This document shows positions 46,400 to 58,977 of a DNA stretch of 64,000 nucleotides, in pieces; position 1 is the stretch's first letter, and each line of letters begins with the position of its first letter. The notes under the pieces were generated by a model. It did not search any database, was not told where the DNA came from, and worked only from the letters and a program-made list of their open reading frames with translations. This stretch comes from Pseudorasbora parva (Eukaryota > Chordata > Actinopteri > Cypriniformes > Gobionidae), in assembly GCF_024679245.1 (NCBI RefSeq), contig NC_090188.1:34728951-34792950 (forward strand), given 5' to 3'. Position numbers and translations under genes: made by a program.

Positions 46400-49300
46400 A
46401 TTTATTTATTTTCAGTGAAGAAACAGACATTCTGAAAATTTGTAATAAAACATGATAGTAAGGAATAAACTGTGTATTATAGCGAATTAACACCATTTAA
46501 GCATTTGGTCCCACTTTATATTTTTATATACAGGTAAAGTTATTGGACACTGGACAGGTGTGGTGGTATAGGTCTAAGGAAAGGGTCAACAGTGTAATTA
46601 TAAATGTAATTACTTGCAGGTATATATTTTTTAATGTAGGCTATGTACAATGTAAAAACATGTATGTACATAATAAGTGCATTGTATCAATTTATTGCCA
46701 CAAGGCCACCTAATAAGTGGTCCAAGCGTTTTATTCACATCTCTCAACTGTTATTTCTGCCTTTTCATTTTTCGCTTACCTGTCATTACTCAAGTAAGAT
46801 TTCGCATTGAAGTCAGTTTCAAAGTTGTCTCTCCTCTCTACTTCAATTATTTATTTTCTATTTTCCACATTTATGCATAGGTGAAATGGCAACAGCACTG
46901 TTCATCAACCCAAATTGGGTCAAACTCAGATTCCTTACCCAACAGTCGCAACCCAGCATTTGGATTAATAGAATAACCAATGTTTTTTCAATGTGTCATG
47001 GTGCCATCAACCAATCAAAGATGTCCTGATATGTAATAGTGATGGGGAGTCAACGCCAAAAGAGTCTGAATAGCCTTGCCTCTGTAAATTAGCCACTGGC
47101 CACTCATCAAGTCATCACTAAATTGGCCTGATTTTGGACAGCCACGCTAAAAGTGTACAGTTTTAATAAGGGGATTTTAAGGATTTATGTCGGGGGGAAA
47201 TAATTTAAGCGTTTAACAACTGCAATTTTGTCTTATTGACCCAGTTTTGATGTAAATGGAGTTGAGGAGTCGATTCCATAGACGGGAGTCGGGAGTCGGA
47301 GTTGTCTCCAAAAAACCTGGAATAGAACACCCATAATATGCTGTTAGTCACATGCCATTTATGAAACTTTCTATCTTAAGTCTTAACTTAAGATATGATA
47401 AGATAAGGTAATGTATGATTTTTCACAATTTTGTATTACAGAAGCAAATCATAACTTGATTTATGTTATCCTATCTTAAAAAATCTCATCTTATCTGTTA
47501 TTCAGAAATATTAAAACGCTCCATCGAGATCGGTAATCAACTGTCAGGTCTGTTACCAAGCAACCAACAACGCACAAATTGCTTCTGAGGTAAACCTAAA
47601 AAATGGAGAAATAACAGCGCACTTTTAATTTCAGTGCGACAGAGATTAAATATTTGATAAGCTCCATTGGAATGTCTTGTTTTTTGCTTAGAAAAACTTT
47701 TTAAAAAGTAAGGCGTTATCACTTAAAGAATGACCGGTAATGCTCTTGCTCTCTAACAGCTCATTGGCCTCTGTGATGTTGGTCGAAATTCGTCAAGTAA
47801 CTGCAAAATTATGTGTCGTGGGAGTAATTATTTACAAGTGTTTTATCATCAAAGCACAGTGCATCCTCTGGGTCCTCCAAAAGTCTCTCCATCATCAAAT
47901 GTCACTGCTACTCTTCGTCTTGTATAATCAATCAATGTAAAGTCAATTGCGAAAAATGCTTTTTGTACAGTGATTTTTACCACTGGATTTCAAAAATGTT
48001 GGAAGTTAGGACAGCTGTTAGAAAGTTAGGACAGGGTTGTCCTAGAGTTAAGACAGCTTTTAGGATTTTTTATTATTATTATTGAGTTAGGATACTTCTT
48101 TATTACCCGTTTCCTATCCATAGTTAAGATAAGATTATGCATTTAACAAATGTCATTCTGTAATAGATTTTGTGGTAAATGAGGTCCTAGCTGAAATTGC
48201 CATGGTTACCAAACAGATAAGATTGGATTCTAAAGTTTAGATGTTTCAGTAATGCGCCCCCAGGTGATTAGTTAAAAACTGCATCTGTAACTGAGTTCCA
48301 ATGAGGGAATATATGGCAGAATTTTAGATGAATGGGGATGCTTTTTTCCAGGTACTTTGAGAGAAAATAACACTTTGTTTCTTAAATCAATTCATGAGAG
48401 GTTTTCAAATAATTGTGGTCTTCTGTGCTACTCCTCTTACAACAAGCCAAAGAAGAAATGAGAAAAAATGCAAAATGTCTTCTCTTAGTTATTGCACATG
48501 AAACATTTATTGTTATACTCTATCTCAGGTCTATAATAACATATTGAAACATGCACTAATCCTATTGGTCCTTCATGTTAGTGATGATGAAAGCTCTCTG
48601 CTCTCTCAACAACAGCATGACAAATTCACCAATAGTGTAAGACGTCTGGACAGCAGATGAGACTGGTTGTACACGTGTTTTCAGCAAGATGTGAGCACTT
48701 TAAATGCATTTTGTTCCCTTGGATGTCTGTGCTGAATGCACATAATAAGCCCAATCCATTTAATAGCATAAGTGGTACATGGGAACGATAGTCATGTGAA
48801 TTCAGGCCGTTAAAGATAAGAGAGAAAGTTTGAGAGGAACTTTTAATTTTTGTTAATGAAACGTGTAGTGCGATCGGCTGACAAGCCTCACAGCGCTACC
48901 ACTCTCGTTTCAGGCAGCCCGTTGGTGTTTATAAGAATCTCGATATTTTCTTTTGGCATGGCTTTCTTTTTTTGCTCAGTGCAGTGGAAGCTAACACATC
49001 TTCAAAGCACGCTCACCCACACTCAGATTATCTGCCAGTGAAAATGCTGTGTGCACTCGGCAGTGATAACAATAGCAAACTTTCTTTACTTCAAAGTAGT
49101 CTCAGATTCTATTATGTATTATGTATATTTTTGTTGTGGGATTCCCAAGGGGCTCTTCAATGAAACACTAGAGTTATAAAAAAAAATTCAAATTACGTGC
49201 TGGTTATTCAAAATATATTTAGCAGGAAGTAAAATCTTTTCAAGAGGCTATTGCATAAACACATCTGTGAGACCACTAGACAGACAATACGTTTATATAT

Positions 49301-51390
49301 TTAAAAAAACAAAAAAAACTGAATGCTGACATGAATGATATGCCATGTAATTCACTCAGAGGTATTGTTATTATTATTAAACCAGTCGCGAATGAAGCGT
49401 TAAGTGTAAATGCAAATAGTATGCAGCGTAAACGACGCAATTCGCGCGAATGCTCACTGCGTTAACAAATCAGAAGCGACGCGTGATTATGAACGGAGGC
49501 AGAAATCAATGGAGGCCAAAGTATTGGTTGCTGTGGATACCCGGAGCTGATATATCTTCATCTTATTACAGAAACAGGAATAATAGCCTAAGGATCTTGC
49601 TTGAGTGGGGAGGTTGGACAATCTGGTAAGTTGTAAAAAAACAACAAAAAAAACTTCTTTACTAAATTTAAGCTAATTTGTAGAAGCCCCTCCCATGAAG
49701 TGAAGTGAATGACTCTTTTGTGAAGTGAATTCCACGCGAATGAATGAAAATGAAGCAAGTAAACTCAAAATGTTCAAGTCTCCAACTATTTATCTGTGCA
49801 AGTCACGTCTGGTGTGAGCGCACAGTTTTAGAGACACATTTAATAGAGACTTTTATTATATTGCTGGTAACACTATAGTTTAGGTTAACAAGTTAACTTT
49901 TCTCACTGTTAACTTTTCGTATTAACATGTAGGCCTATAGTTGTTTATTAGAAATTATAAAAGCACATATTAATGCCTTATTCTGCATGACATTAATCTA
50001 CATCCTAAAGTGCAGTCTAAAGGGTTATAGCTACACAACTGATCAAATTTCTCATCTTCTGGGTGCACAAAGTAGCAGCAATCAATGGATTTGCAGGCAT
50101 TTGCTTACTAAATGCTAGCATAAAGGAACCTTAAAGGAAATGTTGTTTCATTTTTAGTGTTGCTTAATTATTGTTGCTTCATTTCAATAAATCTGTTCAA
50201 AACTCTTCAATCATTTGTTTTGCCATCACTCAATGTTCACAAGAATTTCTAGTGTGGTATTTTTCATGTTGTAGTAATGAAAATATATGTAGTAGAATTT
50301 TTATTATTATGCATTGTCATAAAGATGGATATCAATGAAAATGACAAATATTCTGTGAAAAAATGGAATACAGTTTTTTACTAGATTTGTGCCGGTTGTT
50401 AGTTCTTAGCTTTTTTATATAATTTTTGGCTATACTCTCCAGTCTGATGACTTTGTATTTGATGTTCCCCATACAAATTCACAAGACCCACTGAATTAGT
50501 GTTGGAGATCTTATTTTGTCCACATAACATAGTTTTGTTGTTTAGTGTCTCGCTGGAAATCAAAGTGTAAAACTGAGCCCGGTAATCTGGTATTGTCTTT
50601 TTTTCCTTCTTTGGGGTGACAGCAGGTAGCAGAGGTTTCGTAATGGGGCACCAGTGCCACCATGTGGTGTTCAGTCTTAAAGATTTGTGCTTGGTGGTCA
50701 GCCTGCCAATGCCATGCCAGCACTGGTTCTGCAAGATGTGTAACAATGACTCCATTAGAAATCCACCACGGATGATATATCATGCAGGAGTGGCATTTCC
50801 AAGCTGCGTGTGATATTGTCGATGATTTCTGTTGCATAAAATTATGAACTGATGTGTATTGTGTCTTGGAAAAGATTTGCTGAGCTTGTGAGTTGCCATA
50901 TAAATCTGTGAGTTCAAAGCAAATAATTCAACTGATTACATTTTCATATTTTAATTAAAGTCACATTTTAAATCAAAACAAGTTAAATTTCCTGCATTTT
51001 AATTATTCCAATCAAATTCCTATTGAAGTGAACTGATTACTAAAGTAATTTAATCAGAAAAAAAAGAAGAAAAAAAATGAAACTGTGCCACAGCTTGTAA
51101 GCATTAAAATTATGATCTCATTATTTAAATATTAAAGGAGGAGCCAAATTGTAAAAATCACCATCAGGATAAAGCAGAATAATTTGGTTAAGGCACATAC
51201 AAAAATGTATCAGTGTTTTAAAATGATACAACACAATAGCTAAGTTGCATTTACTGTATATGACAGAAAGATTCTTCCTCAAAGAAACACAGGTTTCAAA
51301 CAGTAAAACATATATATTCTGTTCAAAATTAAGACAAAAAGTACCTTGTGAATGTGAAACGGTGTGCATTGTTCATATATAATTAGGCAA
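46400..51390. other. Unassigned sequence, mostly AT-rich
   Basis: About 5 kb with no recognisable gene. Local features are CTTAAGTCTTAACTTAAG at 47377-47394 and repeated GTTAGGACAG text at 48004-48060. CGCGAAT-bearing ends at 49387 and 49734 may mark a decayed DNA element. The frame at 50399-50837 (-) resembles no family I can name. Confidence 0.4.
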
Positions 51391-51398
51391 ACTACATA

Positions 51399-52293
51399 CA
51401 CCGATCAGGCATAACATTAGACAGCCCTCCTTATTGTGTTTGCCCCCCTTTTGCTGCCAAAACAGCCCTGATCTGTCGAGGCATGGTCTCCTCTAGAGTA
51501 GACCCCTGAAGGTGTGCCGTGGTGTGTTGCACCAAGATTTTAGCAGCATATCCTTTAAATCCTATAAGTTGCGAAGCAGGGCCTCCATGGATCAGACATT
51601 TTTGTTCAGTACATCCCACAGATACTTGATTGGATCAAGATCTGGGGAATTTGAAGGCCAAGTCAACACCTCAAAATCATTGTTGTGCTCCTCAAACTAT
51701 TCCTGAACCATTTTTGCTTTGTGGCAGGGCACATTATCCTGCTGAAAGAGGCCACAGCCACCAGGGAATACTGCTTCAAAGAAGTACTGCAACAATGCTG
51801 TTGGTGGGTGTCTTTAGTAACATCTACATGGATCGAAGGGCACCCTGACTGTTCTGCGGCTATGCAGCACCATACACAACAAAACCTTTTGAGCAATTTG
51901 AGCTACAGTAGCTTGTCTGTTTGATCAACCACATGGGCCAGCCTTCGCTCCCCATCTGCATCAATGAACCATGACCCTGTCGCCGGTTCACCACTGTTCC
52001 TTCCTTGGACCACTTTTAAAAGATACTGACCACTGCAGACTGGGAACACTTGTAGTTTTGGAGATGCTCTGACCTATACGTCTAGCCATTACAATTTGGC
52101 CCTTGTCAAACTTGCTCAAATCCTTACCTATGCCCATTTTTCCTGCTTCTAACACATCAACTTTAAGGACAAAATGTTCACTTGATGCCTAAAATATGCC
52201 ACCCACTAACAGGTGCCATGATAACGATATAATCAGAGATAAGTGTTATTCACTTTCAAATACCAGTGGTCATAATTTTATGCCTGATCATTG
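51399..52293 (-). mobile_element. Tc1-like transposon copy with internal deletion
   Basis: The left end CACCGATCAGGCATAACATT and the right end AATTTTATGCCTGATCATTG are imperfect inverted repeats with TA on each side (51397-51398 and 52294-52295). The interior reads as Tc1-type transposase on the minus strand, from an ATG at 52137 to near 51430. At about 895 bases it is shorter than a full copy of about 1.2-1.5 kb. The reading is scattered over frames. Confidence 0.8.
51430..52137 (-). pseudogene. Tc1-like transposase remnant
   Basis: Tc1 transposases bind the inverted repeats and cut and paste by a DDE active site. The N-terminal helix-turn-helix region is recognisable from the ATG at 52137 ([16 protein letters not shown]). 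The C-terminal text is recognisable near 51720-51600, with the phrase corresponding to SPDLDPIKYL. The central part around 51850-51930 is collapsed, which removes much of the catalytic domain. Stops and shifts occur throughout. Non-functional. Confidence 0.7.
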
Positions 52294-52299
52294 TAAATA

Positions 52300-54400
52300 C
52301 ACGTGTGACTTCATATAGTACACACTTTAAAAAAACACTGGCACAATTCTCAAAACGTAATTAAGAAAACTGAAGAGAAAACGCATTTGTTTGCTATTTT
52401 TCTTTGGTTTGATATTGTGTTATTTAATGCAACAGAGTGGTTTTAAGGGTAGTGCCCAACTACTTTGCAGGCACTATAAACTAAATGCATTTATTTCAAA
52501 AGAAAAAAAGTGGTTCTGATTGGAGATTTGCCAGGTAATACAAATCGCCAAGTCATGCATTGTGAATTATGAAGTAGCGGTGCATGCTTGGCATCAAAGC
52601 ACCTCAAGCTAGGTGTTCCATATACATGAAAAGATTTGTGAAGTACAAGTGGCCCAAGAGCCAAAGAAAAGTGCTGATGCGTTTCAGATGGGCCAGTAGC
52701 TTCTCTAATCGCATTCATAGTTTACTATAAGTGTGTGTGTGTGTGTGTGTGTGTTTGTGTACAATATAAAGGCAGGGATGACACAGGTAATGACTTCCAA
52801 CTCTTTTATTAACAGAAAACCACGAGAAAAAGGCGAGGACATGATACAAGGTTGAGAGGAGCCATGATGGGTGCATGGCCGCCATTGGGGGCTAAGTGGA
52901 GGTCCTGCACTCTCAGGCCATCCATCCGCCAGAGAAAGCAAAAAAGCCTCTGGATTCCAGTGGCTAACTGAAATAACAGCTTTTAAACAGAGATTTAATA
53001 AACTAACATCAAAGCTTTTCCCCCGAGCACCTCAGGGGAGAGGGAGCCAAATTCATTAGGGGCCCACTCAGCTTAGGCAACCCAGATGACAAACTGTTTC
53101 GCACATTTTCTCGTGGCACTAAATATAACTTGCCCAACCCTCCTTCACACATACTTCCTACTCTCTTTTCTAGACGCTTGCTCATTTTATGACATGATGA
53201 TGCATTTTGGGGGAAAATATACTACTTGTACTTTTATTATTTGTGAACTATAGTTCAATTACAGTGTTTGCAAGGCGGCATGATGTTGATATTCATCCAG
53301 AATTCTGGTTAGGATTTAAGGGTTGCACAATATATCTGTTGATTTTAAAGTTTTGGTCTTGATCAATATTGGCTATGTAGGGCTGAATTCAGGTTGATTT
53401 TTTCTTAGTCATCTCAATGGCAAAAGCCATTGAAGAGAGACCCATTGAAGAAGTCAAACAGAATTCAACCCTAATTGTGCATGTTCATGTTCATCTATTT
53501 ATATATTAATGTTGTCATATTCTAACGCTTACTTAAAGGTAATCTATAATAACACTAACAATGTTGTCTTTCAATATGTTCACTTACAATTAGATGCCTA
53601 AATTCACTTTACTTCAACAGTAAAAACTATTGGTTTTACATCAGTGTATATTTATTTTTAACACAAAATAGACTTGTACTATCAGCTTTCAGTAATCAGC
53701 TTTAACATCAAAATAATTAACAGCTTATTGGTATGAGCCAGCATTTTAATTTCGGTACATTCCTAAGGGTTTGCTCTAAAACTCAAAACCTAACTTGCAA
53801 TTCGTTCTGCCCAAACCGCTTATCGTACAGATGTTTTGTAGATAAGTTTCAGACAATTTCTGGAAAAGTCTTATTTGCATACTAAATTGCAATTGTCTAG
53901 TCTTTCTTACTGGATTTAAAGATTTTGTCAAATCTGCGTTATTGGTCAAACAGATAAACTCACACCATTGGTTGTACCTAAGTTGTGTCAGGCTGGTAGG
54001 GATGCTCAAACAAACAGCAACACAGAGTCAAATGTTACTTCTGAATATACCTACTTCCATAGATTTTAATGTAAGCCCAAACAGTGGTATGTCTGAATTC
54101 ATAATATAAAAACAAACAGTAGGTAAAAGGTACACAAATGTCCTATTACTGTACTTCTGCTGAAATTTTGAAATGTACATTCGATGGACAATTTACTATC
54201 CCCTAAAGCCAAAGGAGAAGATTTGTGAATGGCAATAAAGCGACACAAATGACGTTGGTAGGTCAGATATGTGAGAATAGCATTGTAGTAGATCTGAATT
54301 TCATTCATAATATCCATACTCAAATTATATAGAACATACTATTTTAATGGTTGTGAAGTAAGATTCAAACTAAATGTAGTATCTACAGATACACAGATTT
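52300..54400. other. Unassigned intergenic sequence 3' of the myomesin gene
   Basis: There is a short TG run at 52730-52760. Nothing else recognised on either strand. Confidence 0.4.
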
Positions 54401-54413
54401 AATCTATGAAGGA

Positions 54414-54426
54414 TTTATTATTTATT
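54414..54426 (-). promoter_or_regulatory. Possible polyadenylation signals of the myomesin gene
   Basis: Two TTTATT hexamers on the plus strand, which read AATAAA on the gene strand, lie about 230 bases past the stop codon. They are the nearest canonical signals I see. The region is AT-rich, so chance occurrence is likely and cleavage evidence is needed. Confidence 0.3.
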
Positions 54427-54655
54427 AATCGATAAGGATTGTCTGCATATTACATAAATAATTGTAATTGTTTTACTGATTTATACCCATATAATCAACT
54501 ATATAGTCATGATGGTGGTATTTTGTTTATATTAAACATTAAAACCTAAACCCATGCTTCTTTTGCTGCCTTGCAAACACTGATATTTCTTACTGGAAAT
54601 GTGAATCTAGACGTCTTTGTGCTGTTGGGGCAAATGAGAGGAAAAAGCTATGCCT

Positions 54656-55093
54656 TTACTTCTTCCTGGTGGGAGTGGGAGACTTCATGCCACGGGGCGG
54701 TGCGGGGGATTTGGCATTTTGAGGAGGAGCTGGAGACTTGGCCGCAGCCGTGGCAGGTGCAGGGGTGGCAGCCTTGGTGGTGGGAATTACAATTGGACCT
54801 GTGGGAGGCATGATCCTCTTGGGCGAAGATGTTGGTTTGATGTCCGGAATCTTGTCGCCGTGTTTGTACACACTGACAACGATATCCACCGACTCGCCCC
54901 CAAACTTGTTTTGCACCGTCATGGTGTACTTGCCGGAGTCCTCCAGGGACACGCCTTTGATGGTGAGGCTGGCGAACTTGCCCGAGTCCATGGAAATGAC
55001 ATACTGATCGCTGGGTTCTACTTCTTGATCATTCTTAGACCAGCTGACCAGAGGTTTGGGGTCACCGCAGACTGTGCAGGTCAGACTCAGAGT
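54656..55093 (-). CDS. myom2: Last coding exon of a myomesin-family gene, probably myom2 (M-protein)
   Basis: Myomesins cross-link thick filaments at the sarcomeric M-band, and the C-terminal Ig domains mediate dimerisation. This 438-bp exon encodes 145 residues and a TAA stop. It begins after a pyrimidine-rich acceptor ending in CAG and is entered in phase 0 from the exon at 61489-61544. The first 65 or so residues are the main part of an I-set Ig domain: the first-sheet cysteine (LTCTV), the core tryptophan (VSWSKND) and the DSGKYT signature are visible. The next stretch, VSVYKHGDKIPD, resembles the end of vertebrate MYOM2 more than that of MYOM1. The remaining 70 or so residues are a low-complexity Pro/Ala/Thr/Lys tail with three KSP motifs, longer than I recall for mammalian M-protein. 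The family assignment is strong. The myom2 rather than myom1 or myom3 choice is inference from the C-terminal motif. Confidence 0.88.
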   Translation of the reverse strand, partial: TLSLTCTVCGDPKPLVSWSKNDQEVEPSDQYVISMDSGKFASLTIKGVSLEDSGKYTMTVQNKFGGESVDIVVSVYKHGDKIPDIKPTSSPKRIMPPTGPIVIPTTKAATPAPATAAAKSPAPPQNAKSPAPPRGMKSPTPTRKK

Positions 55094-55304
55094 CTGAAGA
55101 AAAACAAACAACAGATTTGATAAATGCATATTTAATCTGAAACATTCTCTGAGGAAGTATTTTGTCATTATCATATTAAGGGCATTAGCATGAGAAACAT
55201 CATGACGTCATAAGGAAGATGCACATAATTCCAAATGATAATATGATATTCTGATGGTGAGATGGCAACAAAAATTCCCAAATTCCCAATTGCCAACAAT
55301 TGTT

Positions 55305-55306
<2 letters not shown>

Positions 55307-55397
<91 letters not shown>
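55307..55397. repeat. TA microsatellite
   Basis: About 90 bases of TA in the last myomesin intron. Confidence 0.97.
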
Positions 55398-55398
<1 letters not shown>

Positions 55399-56468
55399 TT
55401 GATATTTTACATATCTATAAAAATTAATACTTATATTTTACATGTAATAAACATTAATTAAATAACTATAGGGAAGTTATTATCATTAAAAAGTGGCCAC
55501 ATATTTTTTCTGAAGCCCTTTTTTATTAATTGTTATCAATTCACAATGAAACATGTAGGTCTATAACATCTTATGGAGAGGAATATATTTCTGAAGAAAT
55601 GTTTTTGAATTTACAAAGGTGTCAGTGATAAGCTCTTGTACCCATATAGGTAAAAAAAATAATTTCAACATAGAATCAGATTTATATTGCATTTTTCCAG
55701 GTTACATGACATATTTCACAGTAATGGATATCAACAAAGCGACTCTTTGGGCTTTTTATGAAGAGTGGCTCAATGAAAACTAAAATATACAGTACACACA
55801 AAGCCCTGAGGGGAGTTCTCACTGGAAAACCACAGTATACATGACCTCTGTAGGTCATCATGTGAAAGGTCTCCTCTCCCATGTGAGTTCACCTCATCTT
55901 TCCTTTAATGGATCTGAGAGCCACTGACCTGCTGTTTTATTTGATCTGAAAGAAAAAGGATGCCGGCATTTCCAGCATCAACTATTCAGGCGAATCATAA
56001 TCCCACCAATATCCTTTCACAGGGAGAATACAGCATATTCCCCAAGCTGGCTTCATGCTGCTAGCAAGCAATGGATTATGAGGCAGAAGACAATGGACAT
56101 GGATCTTAGGGAGCGGAGGAGTATGACGCTCTCCAACACGCACTCCCAGGGTTGAAGGGAAGAGCCGCAGAACAGTGCTCACCGGCACGACTGCCTGCGG
56201 CAATACAGATCACTAATGCGTTGGCTACAGCTCTACATGGGCTTCTGAAAGGAATGCTCCATTTGCATTACAAGTTTAAGTCTATTGACAACACTTAAAG
56301 CATAATGTAGATTATCACAGGAAGTAATGTTGACTCACTGCTCAGTTTGCAATAGCAAACAAAAATGTGTGTACAGTAAAACACTCGGGAGACAGTTACA
56401 GTAAGGTACTTATGATGGACACGGTAGTGGATCCTAACAATAAATGTAGGTGGGTCAGATCTTTAGTG

Positions 56469-56536
56469 CTAGCCTGACGTCGTCATACTCAGATTCTAGT
56501 CAGAATATGAGTCTGATACTGCTCCATTGGGCTTTT
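56469..56536. repeat. Dispersed palindromic repeat, copy 2
   Basis: Shares CTAGCCTGACGTCGTCATAC and AGTCAGAATATGAGTCTGAT with 22911-22985. Confidence 0.6.
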
Positions 56537-56719
56537 ATTATAGAGGGAAAATGCCTCTACGCTCAACTGGACAGGCCTACAGTCAGTAAGTGACAATCAA
56601 GTAAGTGATGTATGTTGAGTGACGCAAAGTTGTCAACAGAACTCTGCATGCTAGTTGGAAGAAGTATCAGAAGAAGATGAGCGTAAACGATTTTTGCTGG
56701 TGTTGTAAAAAGATTTTAA

Positions 56720-57307
56720 TAATAATAATAATAATTCATTACATTTATATAGCGCTTTTCTAGGCACTCAAAGCGTGCCTAGAAAAACTTTACATAGAAG
56801 GGGGAAACTCCTCAACCACCACCAATGTGCAGCATCCACTTGGATGATGCGACGGCAGCCATATTGCGCCAGAACGCTCACCACACACCAGCTGATTGGT
56901 GGAGAGGAGACCGAGTGATTAAGCCAATCAGGATAGGGGGAAGATTAGGAGGCCATGATGGATAGAGGCCAGTGGGCAAATTTGGCCAGGATGCCGGGGT
57001 TACACCCCTCCTCTTTATCGAAGAACATCCTGGGATTTTTAACGACCACAGAGAGTCAGGACCTCGGTTTAACGTCTCATCCGAAGGACGGTGCTCTTTG
57101 ACAGTACAGTGTCCCCATCACTATACTGGGGCGTTAGGACCCACACAGACCACAGGGTGAGCACCTCCTCCTGGCCTCACTAACACCTCTACCAGCAGCT
57201 ACCTGGTTTTCCCAGTTGGTCTCCAATCCAGGTACTGACCAGGCTCGGCCCTGCTTAGCTTCAGTGGGAAACCAGTCTTGGGCTACAGGGTGATATGGCT
57301 GCTGGTT
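56720..57307 (-). mobile_element. SINE3-like element with 5S rRNA-derived head
   Basis: On the minus strand the head (about 57303-57195) reads like 5S rRNA: GCCATATCACCCTGTAGCCC, then CACTGAAGCTAAGCAGGGCC, GAGCCTGGTCAGTACCTGGA and TTGGAGACCAACTGGGAAAA, then CCAGGT. This includes the internal promoter region of 5S genes. The body ends in an AAT/ATT tail at 56720-56735. A possible target duplication ATTTTAA lies at 56713-56719 and 57308-57314. The layout matches the 5S-derived SINE3 class described from zebrafish. Confidence 0.82.
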
Positions 57308-57459
57308 ATTTTAAGGATACACAGAGTACTTACCAACATGATCATGATTTCTGAGAGAAACAGTAAAGGGGAATGCATATACAAACAAGTTCTTAATTTA
57401 GTAAACAAATTCAACCCAAGCACTTTTTTGTGACATGAATGACATTACTGCTCCACAAT

Positions 57460-58200
57460 GGATCAAGGCCACACCAAACCTCCTACCTCAAATGTTGTGA
57501 GCGGGGCTAAGTTTGGCTGGCATCCAAGCTATCGTAGTGCTAGTTTAAGCTATATAATTAATACAATCAATGTATTAACAAAAAATGTGACTAAGTTGTT
57601 TTACATTCGAATGACTCTCCACCTTGGTGTGAAGATCTGGAAGAAATGCCAATCTCATGGGGGAGGGACACTCATCTAATCTACCGCGAGACAGATCCAG
57701 TCTAGCCATGGCACGGGCCATTACATCCAACAGTGGATGTAACAGAGGGCTAACACATTCAGATTCTTCCTCTGAGCTGCCAGCAAAATGCTCTCTGCTG
57801 GATTGGACAATGCCAGAGGCTGGGCTTCCTGATCAAGCAAATTGCTTGAGCCAGCAATCAAGAATTAAAAAACAGTGACCCTTCCCTGAAAGTCATTGAC
57901 CAGCTCGGCCGGTGATTTCCACAATCTAAGACTCCAAGCTGGTTCAGCAACAGTGGGACCCGAACCACGGGGTGCAGACATTTGTCCCTCATCCCTTAAG
58001 AAGAGAGTCAAGCGCAACGGAGCTTCCTCACTGAAAACTTGTCACAGTGAGCGCATCCAGTACACTTGAGTGCTGAATGCACATGCTCTGCTCCTAAGCA
58101 TACAACGCAAAGATTGTGGGAGTCAGGTGTCAAATAACAAGGACACGGAGGCATACACTTTCTGCTTGAATTCTCCATTATGCTTGATAACACGTTACAA
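57460..58200 (-). pseudogene. DIRS gag relic in the myomesin intron
   Basis: The minus frame at 58193-58008 reads CMPPCPCYLTPDSHNLCVVC, then LGAEHVHSALKCTGCAHC. It is a Cys-rich N-terminal module that I associate with gag-like proteins of fish DIRS elements. Downstream pieces (VMARAMARLDWICLA) parallel the ARLNIDW block of copies 1 and 2 but with frameshifts. No pol or recombinase follows. Confidence 0.6.
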
Positions 58201-58332
58201 AAAAATGGCTCCTGATCACAAAAAAGATGACAATGTGCATTGCAGATAACCTTTTATACTCACAGGTGCGCCACCTGTGATATCACAGATTGTTGTCAGC
58301 CAATGACTATTGTCATGTGTTTAAACGTGCTT

Positions 58333-58977
58333 CAGGCCCCATTTACACTAATGCGTTTTAGTTTTAAAATGCATTGCTTTTGGTACGGTTATGCCTGTTG
58401 TCTACACTACTCTGCCGTTTTCGAACCTCGGAAATGGAGACTGCAGACCCTGTTTTAGTTTGTAAACTCTTGAGTTGGATTTCAGTAAACGGACCAAAAT
58501 GGAGACTCTTAAAAAACAATGACATGGCTGCCTACATACTACCCACTACCGGAACAGGACAGAACTGTGTTTGGCTAAAGCAATGCATGCCTAAGTTGAT
58601 CGTAGAGACCATTATTACAATGCTTTTGGGAAATGCAGCCCAGAGCAGCCTCTCTCAGCGGCTCTGTAACATGCCAGCCTTGACAACCGTGTAAACAATA
58701 ACACGGAGAAAGAACTGCATGCTTTGCTGACCTTGCTGTCCTTTTTAGCAGCCATAGTGCAGTTAAACGCTATACTGTATAATAATGCATGTGCAAGAGT
58801 CAACTGTTTTGTATACGCATAGCCATAGTACTTGAATTATCATGTGACTTGTTTACAGTCGTGGAGTTTAGACCGAGATCCTTTCTGAAACACAACTGAA
58901 ACGCCAGTGTAGATGAGGATCGTTTTAATTTTAAAATGCTGTTTTAAAACGAAAGTCCACTAGTGTAAACGGGGCCG
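58333..58977. mobile_element. Non-autonomous hAT-like element
   Basis: The left end GGCCCCATTTACACTAATGC and the right end, reverse complement GGCCCCGTTTACACTAGTGG, are inverted repeats. A TTTTAAAATGC block follows in each arm. I recall this end sequence from fish hAT-type non-autonomous elements. No clear 8-bp duplication found. Confidence 0.65.

Noticed and set aside
50399..50837. Two overlapping minus-strand frames of 118 and 108 codons
   Set aside because: Looked at as a possible transposon protein, but no conserved block could be recognised and the frames overlap out of register.
57195..57303. A functional 5S rRNA gene
   Set aside because: The similarity is partial and continues into a SINE body and ATT tail without the normal T-run terminator context, so it is a SINE head.
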